DNA of 64,000 nt, taken from NCBI GenBank assembly GCA_963791545.1, contig CAWBSR010000006.1, positions 1-64,000 of the forward strand, written 5' to 3'. The notes beneath the pieces were generated by a model. That model ran no database searches. It was not told where the DNA came from and worked only from the letters and a program-made list of their open reading frames with translations. Shown one piece after another: positions 38,613-49,863 of this stretch. The translations under genes and the position numbers were made by a program. Each line of letters starts with the position of its first letter. Position 1 is the first letter of the stretch. This DNA comes from JALYXV01 sp963791545. GTDB taxonomy: Bacteria; Actinomycetota; Acidimicrobiia; Acidimicrobiales; Palsa-688.

Positions 38613-40438
38613 GGCGGAGCCGCCTGCTTTGCGCGATCGCAGCCGCGGCGGTGATGGGTGTGACGGTGCTCGGGCCCGCGGCGCCCGCCTCGGCGGCCGC
38701 GACCAACATCGTGATCACCGGCCCCGGGGCGGGCCAGACATTCACCGGCGGGGTCACCTCGGCGCCGGTCGCGATCGCCGGCAACGCCCATATCGGGGGG
38801 GGCCTGGCCGAGAACAACGTGCTCACCGACATACAGGTGGTGGCCACGGGCAGCAGCCTGACCTATTCGTGTGCCCACGCCGCCGACTGCGGCGCCACCG
38901 TCGGTGTCGGTGCCACCAACTTCTCCTTCACCCCCGTCGTCACCCGCAACGGTCCCTACAGCGTGGCCGCCACCGTCACCGGCAACGAGTGCGGGGTGCT
39001 GGGTTGCGCCCAGCGGTCGTCGACGGCCACGACCAACTTCAGCGTCGGAGTCCGCCCGGCCGCGCCGAGGAGCGTGAGGGCCCAGGTCAACGGCGACATG
39101 ACCGTCACCGTGTCCTGGGCGCCTAATCCGGAGCCCGATGTGATTGGCTACCAGGTCATGCGCTCCGGCCCGGGGGGCAACAAGACGGTGGCGCCCTTCC
39201 TCCAGGGAACGAGCGTCCAGGACAGCGGCACCACGGCGGGCGGCAGCTTCTCCTACATCGTCACCGCCTTCCGCCCCGGGGCGGATGGCACGTCGACCCC
39301 GTCCACCGTGTTGAGTGCCTCGTCGGGGGCCGCCGGTGCCAACGTGGCGCTGCCGCCCGCCCCCACGACCACCGTCGGTCCCGTCGGCCAACCGGTCGTG
39401 GTCACCACCACCACGACGACGGTGACGGCGTCGAACACGCCGGCGACGCCGGATCTGTCGTTGTTCTTGAACCAGGCGCAACAGGCGGGCGCCATTCCCC
39501 CGGCCCCGCCCAAGGCGGCGGTGCATTCGTCGCCGGGGCCGACGGTGAAGCTGCCTTCGGTTGGGGCCCCGGTGGCGCCTCCCGACACCTACGCGCCGAC
39601 GCTGCCGTACGCCGCTCCGGCCCTCGCGGGAGGCGTGACCGGTGGCGCCGGCGTTGCTCAGGTGCCTCTGCGACGCCAGCCGGCCAGCCACCACGGCCGG
39701 CCGCTGGTGGTGCCGGTCGTGGGCGGGTTGATGCTTTGCGCGGTGGGGGTACTGGTGGGCCTCGCCAACCGACGCCGTCCGAGCCTCAAGCCTCTGGAAC
39801 CGGCAGCCGATGCCGACACCGGTCCGGCGATGCCAGGCCCGGCCCGTTCCGGCGGCAACGTGCAGCCGGCGTCTGCGCTGGCGAAGGCGGCCGCCAGAGC
39901 GGCGGCGGCCGCCACCCTGGCCACCGGGAACGGGATCCGGCCCGCCGCCGGTGCCGCCGCCGCGGCTCCCGTGGGACCGGTGGGGCCGGCCGCCAGGTCC
40001 CCCCGCGGCGGCCTCCCGGAGCGCTCGGTGTTTGACCGGCCCGCCCCACCGGTGCCCGCCACCGCCGCGCCCGCCCAGGCCCCGCAGGTGCCAAGCACGG
40101 ACGGGCCGGCGGCCACCCGGCCTCGGGTGGTGACCGCCCCGGCCACCTCGGCCCCGACCTCGGCCCCGGCCACCCCGGCCCTCCCGGCCTCGGCCTCGGC
40201 CCCGGCCCCGGCCCCGGCCCTGCCGCTCCCGCCGCTGCCGCCGCTCCCAACCCTGATCCCGGCGATGAGCGCCGCTTCGCCCGGGGCAGAAGGGGCACGG
40301 TGGCGCCGCGCCGAGGGCCGCCCGCTGGCAGCGCAACCCTCGATCGAGGACGCGGTTGACTACTTCCGCCTCATCCGGCTCGAGGCGGCCGACACCGGCC
40401 CCCCCCAGAAGATCGACGCTGGCGCCCCGCCCGCCTGA
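38609..40438 (+). CDS. Secreted Fn3-domain membrane protein with long cytoplasmic tail
   Basis: A 609-aa protein. The signal peptide MRRSRLLCAIAAAAVMGVTV...ASA is followed by an Ig-like beta domain (residues about 32-150, with Cys pairs CAHAADC and CGVLGC). A fibronectin-III domain follows (APRSVRAQVNGDMTVTVSWA...; VIGYQVMRSG). Then come a Thr/Pro linker, one span (VVPVVGGLMLCAVGVLVGLA), RRRP, and about 230 Ala/Pro-rich cytoplasmic residues. The last 50 residues are less biased (IEDAVDYFRLIRLEA). No LPxTG. Coupled to the sortase gene by ATGA, so it may help organise sortase or anchored proteins at the membrane; inferred. Confidence 0.8.
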   Translation: MRRSRLLCAIAAAAVMGVTVLGPAAPASAAATNIVITGPGAGQTFTGGVTSAPVAIAGNAHIGGGLAENNVLTDIQVVATGSSLTYSCAHAADCGATVGVGATNFSFTPVVTRNGPYSVAATVTGNECGVLGCAQRSSTATTNFSVGVRPAAPRSVRAQVNGDMTVTVSWAPNPEPDVIGYQVMRSGPGGNKTVAPFLQGTSVQDSGTTAGGSFSYIVTAFRPGADGTSTPSTVLSASSGAAGANVALPPAPTTTVGPVGQPVVVTTTTTTVTASNTPATPDLSLFLNQAQQAGAIPPAPPKAAVHSSPGPTVKLPSVGAPVAPPDTYAPTLPYAAPALAGGVTGGAGVAQVPLRRQPASHHGRPLVVPVVGGLMLCAVGVLVGLANRRRPSLKPLEPAADADTGPAMPGPARSGGNVQPASALAKAAARAAAAATLATGNGIRPAAGAAAAAPVGPVGPAARSPRGGLPERSVFDRPAPPVPATAAPAQAPQVPSTDGPAATRPRVVTAPATSAPTSAPATPALPASASAPAPAPALPLPPLPPLPTLIPAMSAASPGAEGARWRRAEGRPLAAQPSIEDAVDYFRLIRLEAADTGPPQKIDAGAPPA

Positions 40439-40513
40439 CCGCCGCCACACCCGGGTCGGCGCCGTTGCCGGTATGCTCTGAGGACCGCAGGAAATCTCCC
40501 GAGGAGCAGACGC

Positions 40514-41794
40514 GTGCCCGCCACTGTGGTCGTCGGTACCCAATGGGGCGACGAGGGCAAGGGCAAGCTGACCGATCTGCTGGCCCGGGAAATGCACCTG
40601 GTCGTCCGTTATCAAGGTGGCCACAACGCCGGCCACACCATTGTCGTGGGCGACGAGTCCTTCGCCCTACAGCTGCTCCCGAGCGGGGTCCTCTATCCTC
40701 ACATCACGCCCATCATCGGCAATGGGGTGGTCGTCGATCCTGGAGTTCTGCTGGAGGAGATCGACCTGCTCACGGGGCGGGGCATCGACTGCTCCCGGCT
40801 GCGGGTTTCCGGCAATGCCCATCTGATCATGCCGTACCACCAGGAGCTCGACGCCATCACCGAGCATTACCTGGGCCGCAACAAGCTGGGTACGACCAAG
40901 CGGGGTATCGGCCCCGCCTACGCCGACAAGGCGTCCCGGGTGGGGCTGCGGGTCCAGGACCTGCTCGACCCCAAGATCTTCCGCCAGAAGCTGGACGTGG
41001 TGCTGAAGGAGAAGAATCAGATCCTGGCCAAGGTCTATAACCGCCTGCCCCTGTCCGCCGACGACATCGCCAAGCGGTACCTCGACGAATACGCCCCCCG
41101 GATGGCTCCGATGATCGCCGACTGCGTCAGCCTGATCCACGAGGCGCTGGAGGCGGGCCAGGACGTGCTGCTCGAGGGCGCCCAGGCCACCTTCCTCGAC
41201 CTCGACCACGGGACCTATCCCTTCGTCACCTCCTCCAACCCCGTCGCTGGAGGTGCCTGCGTCGGTGCCGGCATCGGGCCGAGGGACATCAGCCGGGTCA
41301 TCGGCATCGCCAAGGCCTATTGCACCCGGGTCGGGGCGGGCCCGTTCCCGACCGAGCAGTTCGACGAGGTCGGCACCACCCTGGTCGACCGGGGCCACGA
41401 GTACGGCACCGTGACCGGCCGCCGCCGGCGTCCCGGGTGGTTCGACGCGGTGATGGTCCGCCACGCGGTGCGGCTCAACTCGCTGTCGGAGATCGCCCTG
41501 ACCAAGCTGGACGTGCTGGACACCTTCGCCACCTTGAAGGTGTGCGTGGCTTACGACCACGACGGCGAACGTCACCGCCATCTGCCGTACCACCAGACGG
41601 TCCTCCACGAGGTCAAGCCGGTATACCAGGCGCTGCCGGGCTGGCAGACGGATCTGACCGAGGTGACCGAGATGAGCCAGTTGCCCGCCGAGGCCAAGGA
41701 CTATGTCAACTTCCTGGCCGATCAGGTCGGTGTTCCGATCCGGCTGGTAGGTGTCGGGCCGGGCCGCGACCAGCTGGTGCACTTCGATTCATGA
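40514..41794 (+). CDS. purA: Adenylosuccinate synthetase
   Basis: A 426-aa enzyme joining IMP and aspartate with GTP, first step from IMP to AMP. VVGTQWGDEGKGKLTDLLA is the N-terminal P-loop-like signature, GGHNAGHT the IMP loop, and QATFLDLDHGTYPFVTSSNP the C-terminal signature. GTG 40514 follows GAGGAG. TATGCT at 40472-40477 may be the -10 of the operon. Its stop overlaps the purD start by ATGA. It is the first gene of a seven-gene purine operon (purADEBCSQ). Confidence 0.97.
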   Translation: MPATVVVGTQWGDEGKGKLTDLLAREMHLVVRYQGGHNAGHTIVVGDESFALQLLPSGVLYPHITPIIGNGVVVDPGVLLEEIDLLTGRGIDCSRLRVSGNAHLIMPYHQELDAITEHYLGRNKLGTTKRGIGPAYADKASRVGLRVQDLLDPKIFRQKLDVVLKEKNQILAKVYNRLPLSADDIAKRYLDEYAPRMAPMIADCVSLIHEALEAGQDVLLEGAQATFLDLDHGTYPFVTSSNPVAGGACVGAGIGPRDISRVIGIAKAYCTRVGAGPFPTEQFDEVGTTLVDRGHEYGTVTGRRRRPGWFDAVMVRHAVRLNSLSEIALTKLDVLDTFATLKVCVAYDHDGERHRHLPYHQTVLHEVKPVYQALPGWQTDLTEVTEMSQLPAEAKDYVNFLADQVGVPIRLVGVGPGRDQLVHFDS

Positions 41795-43053
41795 AGGTGT
41801 GTGTCGTCGGGTCCGGGGCGCGCGAACACGCCCTGGCGGTGGCCCTCAACCGCACCGCGACGGTCGTGGTGACGCCCGGCAACCCGGGCATACCGGCGCT
41901 GACGCCCGCGCTGACGTGCACCCCGGCACCAGCGGAGGAGATCGACGCCGACCTGTTCGTCATCGGACCCGAGATGCCCCTCGTCAAGGGGCTGGGCGAC
42001 CGGCTGCGGGCCCAGGGCCGGCTGGTCTTCGGCCCCGGGGCCGACGGCGCCCAGGTGGAGGGTTCCAAGGCGTGGATGAAGCAGCTCCTGGTTAGAGCCG
42101 GGGTCCCGACCGCCGCCCACGGCACCTTCACCACCGAGGAGGAAGCGGTGGTTTTCCTCCGCGCCCGGGCCAGCGGCCCCTACGTCGTCAAGACCGATGG
42201 CCTGGCGGCGGGGAAAGGGGTGCTGGTCACGGCATCGATCGCGGAGGCCATCGACGACGTCCGGGCCAAGCTGGCCGGGACCGCCTTCGGCGACGCCGGC
42301 CGCCGGGTCGTGATCGAGGAAGGCCTGACCGGCGACGAACTGTCGGTCATGGCCATCTGCGACGGCGTCACCGCGCTGCCCCTCGCCGGGGCCCAGGACT
42401 TCAAAAGGGTGGGGGAAGGCGATACCGGACCCAATACCGGCGGGATGGGCGCCTACTCGCCCGTCCCCGGCGCCGGCACGGAGCTCATCGACGAGGTCAT
42501 GGACCGGGCCGTCCTTCCCACCCTGGCCGCGCTGCGGGACCAGGGGATCGACTACCGGGGCGTCCTCTACGCCGGGATCATGCTCACCGCCGACGGCCCC
42601 AGGGTGCTGGAGTTCAACGTCCGCTTCGGCGACCCCGAAACCCAGGTCCTCCTGCCCCGCTGGCAAGGCGACGTGGCCGAGGTCCTGGCGGCCGCGGCGG
42701 GGGGGTCGCTGAGCACCAAAGCCCCGCCCACCTTCGACAGGGATGCGGCCGCGGTATGCGTGGTGCTGGCCGCCGAGGGCTACCCGGCCTCGCCCAGGAC
42801 GGGGGATGTCATCACTGGCCTCCCCGCAGCGGCCACGATGGAGGGCGTGCAGCTCTACAGCGCGGCTGTCGACAGCAGCCCCCAGGGCTTGAGGACCGCC
42901 GGCGGCCGGGTCCTCAGCGTCGCCGCCCAGGGCGCCAACCTACCCACCGCCCGGGACCGGGCCTACGCGGCCGCGGCCGCCATCGAATGGCCGGGCCGGC
43001 ACTACCGCGGCGACATCGCGGCCCGGGCCATCACAGGAGGAATACGGACGTGA
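41791..43053 (+). CDS. purD: Phosphoribosylamine-glycine ligase
   Basis: A 420-aa ATP-grasp ligase making GAR from phosphoribosylamine and glycine. It has VVGSGAREHALAVAL, the ATP-grasp region YVVKTDGLAAGKGVLV, and EFNVRFGDPETQVLLPR. It is coupled to purA (ATGA) and overlaps the purE GTG start at its stop. Confidence 0.96.
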   Translation: MKVCVVGSGAREHALAVALNRTATVVVTPGNPGIPALTPALTCTPAPAEEIDADLFVIGPEMPLVKGLGDRLRAQGRLVFGPGADGAQVEGSKAWMKQLLVRAGVPTAAHGTFTTEEEAVVFLRARASGPYVVKTDGLAAGKGVLVTASIAEAIDDVRAKLAGTAFGDAGRRVVIEEGLTGDELSVMAICDGVTALPLAGAQDFKRVGEGDTGPNTGGMGAYSPVPGAGTELIDEVMDRAVLPTLAALRDQGIDYRGVLYAGIMLTADGPRVLEFNVRFGDPETQVLLPRWQGDVAEVLAAAAGGSLSTKAPPTFDRDAAAVCVVLAAEGYPASPRTGDVITGLPAAATMEGVQLYSAAVDSSPQGLRTAGGRVLSVAAQGANLPTARDRAYAAAAAIEWPGRHYRGDIAARAITGGIRT

Positions 43054-43499
43054 AGGTCGCAGTACTGATGGGGTCGGCCAGCGACCAGGCCCGGATGTCC
43101 CAGGCCACGGAACTGCTCAAGTCCTTCGGCCTCGAGGCCACCGAGCACGTCATGTCGGCTCACCGCAACCCCGACGTGGTGGCCGGCTTCGCCCGCACGG
43201 CTCGGGAGAACGGCTACGGCGTCCTCATCTGCGGCGCCGGCATGGCCGCCGCCCTGCCCGGGGTGGTGGCCGCCCACACCATCCTGCCGGTGATCGGCGT
43301 CCCCCTGTCGGGGAGTGCCCTGTCGGGGATCGACGCCCTTTACGCCGTGGTGCAGATGCCCCGGGGGGTCCCGGTGGCCACGGTGGCGGTGGACGGGGCC
43401 GCCAACGCCGCCCTGCTGGCCGTGGAGATCCTGGCCCTCGGCGACGCCACCCTGGCGACGCAGTTGGTGGCCTACCGCGATGGCTGGAAGGCCACATGA
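43050..43499 (+). CDS. purE: N5-carboxyaminoimidazole ribonucleotide mutase
   Basis: A 149-aa class I PurE: MGSASDQARM, SAHRNPD and GAGMAAALPGVVAAHT are the substrate-binding segments. It converts N5-CAIR to CAIR. The partner purK is not in the window. GTG 43050 overlaps the purD stop and GGAGG lies just upstream. Its own stop overlaps purB by ATGA. Confidence 0.95.
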   Translation: MKVAVLMGSASDQARMSQATELLKSFGLEATEHVMSAHRNPDVVAGFARTARENGYGVLICGAGMAAALPGVVAAHTILPVIGVPLSGSALSGIDALYAVVQMPRGVPVATVAVDGAANAALLAVEILALGDATLATQLVAYRDGWKAT

Positions 43500-44830
43500 T
43501 CCCCCGCTACTCCCTGCCCGCCATGGCCGATCTGTTCACCGACGCCGCCAAGCTGGCCCGCTGGCTCGAGATCGAGATCCTGGTGGACGAGGCCTGGGCC
43601 CGGCTCGGGGTTATCCCGGCCGCGGACGCCGCCGCCATCCGCCAGCGGTCCCCGGCCGTAGACGACGAGCTCGTCGCAGCCGTCGCCGAGCGGGAGACGG
43701 TCACCGACCACGATGTGGCGGCGTTCGTCGATGTCGTCCAGGACCGCATCGGCGGCGAGGCGGGGAAATGGGTCCACTACGGCCTCACGTCCAGCGACGT
43801 TGTCGACACCGCGTGGTGCGTCGCCCTGACCGGTGCCGCCGACCTCCTCATCGGGGCCTCAAGCGCTTTGATCGAAGCGCTGCGAGCCCGCGCCGTCGAG
43901 CACCGCGACACCCCGATGGTCGGCCGCACCCACGGCATCCACGCCGAGCCCACCACCTTCGGGCGCAAGCTGGCCCTGTGGGCCCTGCAGGCGGACCGGG
44001 ACCGCCAGCGCCTGGTGGCGGCCCGCCGGGCGGTGGCGGTGGGCAAGCTGTCGGGTGCCGTCGGGACCTACTCCAACATCGACCCCACGGTCGAGGACGA
44101 GGTGTGCGCGGCCCTGGGGTTGACGCCGGTTCCCGCCACCCAGGTCATCGCCCGGGACCGCCACGCCGAGTTCCTCTGGGCGTGCTCCTCGGTCGGAGCG
44201 TCGATCGAGATGATGGCCACCGAGATCCGCCATCTGCAGCGCACCGAGGTCCGGGAGGTGGAGGAGGCATTCCGGGTGGGGCAGAAGGGCAGCTCGGCCA
44301 TGCCCCACAAGCGCAACCCGATCAAGTCGGAGCAGCTCTCGGGCCTGGCCCGGGTGTTGCGCGGTTACCTGGGGACCGGACTGGAGGACGTGGCGCTGTG
44401 GCATGAACGCGACATATCCCACAGTTCTGTTGAGCGCGTGATCCTCCCCGACGCCGCCGCGCTGGCGTACTACCTGATGGTCAAGATGACGGCCCTGATC
44501 CGGGGGCTGGTCATTTTCCCCGACCAGATGCTGACCAACCTGGATCGGTCGTACGGGCTGGTGTTCAGCCAGCCCGTGCTTTTGGCCCTCGTCGGATCGG
44601 GCCTCACCCGCGACGCCGCCTACCGCATCGTGCAGCGCGACGCAGTGGTGGCGTGGACCGAGGGGCGGCGGTTCCGCGAGGTGCTGGAGGCCGACCCCGA
44701 CGTCACCCTGGACAAGGTGGCGCTGGACGAGGCGTTCGACCTGCGGCGCAGCCTGCGCCACAGCGGGCGGGTGTTCGAGGCGCTGGCCGCGGTGCCAGGG
44801 CCCCCTGAGATTTCGAAAGGAGCGCCGTGA
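43496..44830 (+). CDS. purB: Adenylosuccinate lyase
   Basis: A 444-aa member of the fumarase/aspartase superfamily. It cleaves SAICAR and adenylosuccinate, acting at two steps of purine synthesis. The signature GSSAMPHKRNPIKSEQ, TSSDVVDTAW and GRTHGIHAEPTTFG are present. ATGA overlap with purE and GTGA overlap with purC. Confidence 0.96.
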   Translation: MIPRYSLPAMADLFTDAAKLARWLEIEILVDEAWARLGVIPAADAAAIRQRSPAVDDELVAAVAERETVTDHDVAAFVDVVQDRIGGEAGKWVHYGLTSSDVVDTAWCVALTGAADLLIGASSALIEALRARAVEHRDTPMVGRTHGIHAEPTTFGRKLALWALQADRDRQRLVAARRAVAVGKLSGAVGTYSNIDPTVEDEVCAALGLTPVPATQVIARDRHAEFLWACSSVGASIEMMATEIRHLQRTEVREVEEAFRVGQKGSSAMPHKRNPIKSEQLSGLARVLRGYLGTGLEDVALWHERDISHSSVERVILPDAAALAYYLMVKMTALIRGLVIFPDQMLTNLDRSYGLVFSQPVLLALVGSGLTRDAAYRIVQRDAVVAWTEGRRFREVLEADPDVTLDKVALDEAFDLRRSLRHSGRVFEALAAVPGPPEISKGAP

Positions 44831-45699
44831 GCTGGCAGCACGTGTCGTCGGGCAAGGTGCGGGAGATCTACGACCTCGGCGGCGACCGCCTGGTGCTGGT
44901 GACCTCGGACCGGATCTCGGCCTTCGATGTCGTCATGGCCGAGCCCATCTCGGACAAGGGCCGGGTGCTGACGGCGCTCAGCGCCTTCTGGCTGGGCCAG
45001 CTGGCGGAGGTGGCCCCCAACCACCTGCTGAGCTTGGACGTGCCCGCGGACGCCCCCCAGCCGGAGGGCCTTGAAGGGCGGGTCATGGTGGTCCGAAAGG
45101 CCTCGATGCTCCCCATCGAGTGCGTGGTCCGGGGTTACCTGTCGGGCTCCGCGTGGGCCGAGTACCGCCGCTCGGGGACCATGCACGGCCAGCGTCTCCC
45201 GGGCGGGATGCGGCAGTCGGAGCGGTTGCCGGAGCCGGTGTTCACGCCCTCGACCAAGGCGACGGTCGGCCATGACGAGAACATCTCCTTCGCCGCCGCC
45301 GCCGATTTGGTCGGGGCGGCGACAGCCAAACTGGCCCAGGAGATCAGCCTGGAGGCGTACCGGCGGGGGGCGGCGTGGGCGGCCGAGCGGGGGATCATCG
45401 TGGCTGACACCAAGTTCGAGTTGGGGTTCATCGACGGGGAACTGGCCATCTGCGACGAGGTGCTGACCCCGGACTCGTCGCGTTTCTGGCCCGCCGACGA
45501 GTGGGAACCGGGCACCACGCCGCCGTCGTTCGACAAGCAACCGCTGCGGGACTGGCTGGAGGCATCGGGGTGGGACAAGTCGCCGCCGCCGCCGGCGCTA
45601 CCCGACCTCGTCGTGGCCGCCACTGCGAGCCGGTATCGGGAGGCCTACGAGCGCCTGACTGGCTTATCGCTGGCCGACTGGCCGGGGGGCGGCGCGTGA
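44827..45699 (+). CDS. purC: SAICAR synthase
   Basis: A 290-aa ligase adding aspartate to CAIR. HVSSGKVREIYDLGGDRLVL and SDRISAFDVVM form the N-terminal part, and ECVVRGYLSGSAWAEY and DTKFELGF follow. GTG 44827 overlaps the purB stop. Its stop overlaps the purS start. Confidence 0.96.
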   Translation: MSWQHVSSGKVREIYDLGGDRLVLVTSDRISAFDVVMAEPISDKGRVLTALSAFWLGQLAEVAPNHLLSLDVPADAPQPEGLEGRVMVVRKASMLPIECVVRGYLSGSAWAEYRRSGTMHGQRLPGGMRQSERLPEPVFTPSTKATVGHDENISFAAAADLVGAATAKLAQEISLEAYRRGAAWAAERGIIVADTKFELGFIDGELAICDEVLTPDSSRFWPADEWEPGTTPPSFDKQPLRDWLEASGWDKSPPPPALPDLVVAATASRYREAYERLTGLSLADWPGGGA

Positions 45700-45947
45700 C
45701 ATTCGACGTTCTCGTGGAAGTGGCGCTGCGCCCCGGCATCGCCGACCCGCAAGGGGCGACGATCGAGCGGGCCCTGCCGGCGCTGGGGTTCCAACAGGTG
45801 CACGGGGTCCGAACCGGCAAGGCCATCCGGTTCTCGATCACGGCCGAGAGCGAGGCGGTGGCCCGGGACCAGGTGGATGACCTGTGCCGGCGGTTCCTGA
45901 CCAACCCCGTGATCGAGGACGCGCTGGTGACGGTGGTGGCGCCATGA
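45696..45947 (+). CDS. purS: FGAM synthase subunit PurS
   Basis: An 83-aa small subunit that bridges PurL and PurQ in three-part FGAM synthase. FDVLVEVALRPGIADPQGAT and VHGVRTGKAIRF are typical. GTG 45696 overlaps the purC stop; ATGA overlap with purQ. It shows that the PurL here is of the small, split type. Confidence 0.94.
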   Translation: MTFDVLVEVALRPGIADPQGATIERALPALGFQQVHGVRTGKAIRFSITAESEAVARDQVDDLCRRFLTNPVIEDALVTVVAP

Positions 45948-46660
45948 CCGCCTCCATCGGCGTGGTGCTGTTCCCGGGCAGCAACTGCGAACACGATGTG
46001 GTGGAGGCGATCAACAGCCTCGGGGGCGAGGCCCATCTCATCTGGCACGGGGCGACCCAACTGGGCCCCGTCGACGCTGTCGTCCTCCCCGGCGGTTTCG
46101 CCCATGGCGACTACCTCCGGCCCGGCGCCATTGCCCGTTTCTCTCCGATCATGCCCGCCATCGCCTCCTTCGCAGCCGACGGCGGCGCCGTCGTCGGCAT
46201 CTGCAATGGCTTTCAGATTCTCACCGAGGCCCGACTGCTTCCCGGAGCGCTGCAGAAGAATCGCGGGCTGACCTTCCTGTGCATGCCGGTCGGCTTGGAG
46301 GTCGTGTCCTCGCGCTCGGTATTGACCAGTGACCTCATGCCCGGGCAGCGTTTAACCGTTCCCATCAACCACTTTGAGGGCAACTACACCTGTGATCGTG
46401 CCACCTTGGATGAGTTGAAGGCCGAGGATCGCATCGTCGTGAGGTATGTGGACAACCCCAATGGCTCCATGGATTGCATCGCTGGCATTTCCAATGCGGC
46501 CGGAAATGTCGTGGGTCTGATGCCCCATCCCGAGCGCGCTTCTGACGCCTTACTGGGGTCGGCCGACGGGGTGGGGATGCTGCGGTCGCTACTCAAGGTG
46601 CGCCGGCCGGCCCCGGTAGCCGCGGCGTCAGCCCCCGCGGTCACGACCGCTGCCGTCTGA
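45944..46660 (+). CDS. purQ: FGAM synthase glutaminase subunit PurQ
   Basis: A 238-aa class I glutamine amidotransferase. VVLFPGSNCEHDVVEA, VLPGGFAHGDYLRPGA and GICNGFQIL with the nucleophile Cys; the His/Glu pair is in MPHPERA. It supplies ammonia to PurL. The last ~25 residues are an Ala/Val-rich tail. It ends the purADEBCSQ operon, and a reverse-strand gene separates it from purL. Confidence 0.95.
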   Translation: MTASIGVVLFPGSNCEHDVVEAINSLGGEAHLIWHGATQLGPVDAVVLPGGFAHGDYLRPGAIARFSPIMPAIASFAADGGAVVGICNGFQILTEARLLPGALQKNRGLTFLCMPVGLEVVSSRSVLTSDLMPGQRLTVPINHFEGNYTCDRATLDELKAEDRIVVRYVDNPNGSMDCIAGISNAAGNVVGLMPHPERASDALLGSADGVGMLRSLLKVRRPAPVAAASAPAVTTAAV

Positions 46661-46664
46661 AGAT

Positions 46665-47093
46665 CTACAGGTCTCCGGCGCCGCGCCGGACGCCCGCCTT
46701 ACGCAGGACCGAGGCGTCGATGCCCGCCTCCCGCCAGGCGGCGTAAGTGATCCCCTTGCGCTCCGAGTAGTTCTTGGCCGCCTTGATGAAGCCCTCCTCC
46801 AGCGCCACCAGGTCGACGGCGGCGTCCTTGTTGGCCAACTCGCTGGTGAGGTTGAGCCGCTCCTGGACGAGGTGAACCCTGGTCAGGGCGTCCGCCGATT
46901 CGATTTTCTCCTCGATCTGCTGGAGCCTTTTTTCGATCGTATCCGGGTTCCGCTTCCGGCCCCGCTTGGGTTTGTGGGCCTCCATTGCCTCAAGGTACCG
47001 GCGCACCGCCCGGCCCTCCTCACGACCAATGGCCAGTGCGTCCTTGTGGGCTTGCGACATGGGGGCTTTGCCACTGTTTGATTTGGCTGCCAT
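46665..47093 (-). CDS. Conserved actinobacterial protein of unknown function
   Basis: A 142-aa, highly charged, mostly helical protein: a basic start (MAAKSNSGKAPMSQAHKDA), KPKRGRKRNPDTIEKRLQQI, a coiled coil, then SERKGITYAAWREAGIDASV. The sequence is conserved in style among actinobacteria as I recall, without assigned function. The KRGRKR stretch suggests nucleic-acid contact. ATG 47093 chosen as start. It lies on the reverse strand between purQ and purL, splitting the purine genes and divergent from purL. Confidence 0.7.
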   Translation of the reverse strand: MAAKSNSGKAPMSQAHKDALAIGREEGRAVRRYLEAMEAHKPKRGRKRNPDTIEKRLQQIEEKIESADALTRVHLVQERLNLTSELANKDAAVDLVALEEGFIKAAKNYSERKGITYAAWREAGIDASVLRKAGVRRGAGDL

Positions 47094-47191
47094 ATGGTCA
47101 GTCTTCCACAACCCGTATTGGTCGATAGAACTTTCTTTTTTTGGATTTTGCCGGTGGTTGTGGCGAGGTCGGGACCGAACGTTGGCCGCAC

Positions 47192-47197
47192 TAGCGT
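47192..47197 (+). promoter_or_regulatory. Putative -10 box of purL
   Basis: TAGCGT ends 7 nt before ATG 47205, the leaderless layout seen elsewhere in this window. A weak TCGGGA at 47169-47174 is correctly spaced for a -35. purL therefore has its own promoter, apart from the purA operon. Confidence 0.45.
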
Positions 47198-47204
47198 GCC
47201 TTCC

Positions 47205-49637
<2,433 letters not shown>

Positions 49638-49691
49638 GCCGGACTGCCCGACTCCCCGGCCCCCCGCCTCCCCAACCGCGGGCTCGTGGAG

Positions 49692-49743
49692 GAGCGTTTT
49701 GCCAAAAAGTGTTGTCCTGGCATCACTTTTTGGCAAAACGCTC
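49692..49743. terminator. Perfect 20-bp inverted repeat after purL
   Basis: GAGCGTTTTGCCAAAAAGTG (49692-49711), a 12-nt loop, and its exact complement at 49724-49743. It lies between convergent purL and the PHP gene. The stem is longer and more AT-rich than its surroundings. It can act as a bidirectional terminator, and its symmetry also resembles a small palindromic mobile repeat. Confidence 0.55.
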
Positions 49744-49753
49744 GGCCGGCCAC

Positions 49754-49863
49754 GCCGAACGGCACCTTCGCCGAACGGCACCTTCGCCGAACGGCGCCTT
49801 CGCCGAACGGCGCCTTCGCCAAATGGCGCCTGCCAAATGGCGCCTACGCCAAATGGCGCCTAC
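49754..49863. repeat. 16-bp tandem repeats between purL and the PHP gene
   Basis: Four copies of a 16-bp unit (GCCGAACGGCACCTTC or GCCGAACGGCGCCTTC) run from 49754 to 49817. Three diverged copies of the form GCCAAATGGCGCCTAC (one shortened to 14 bp) run to 49863. Each unit is internally palindromic. The last unit forms the stop codon of the PHP gene. Confidence 0.88.
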
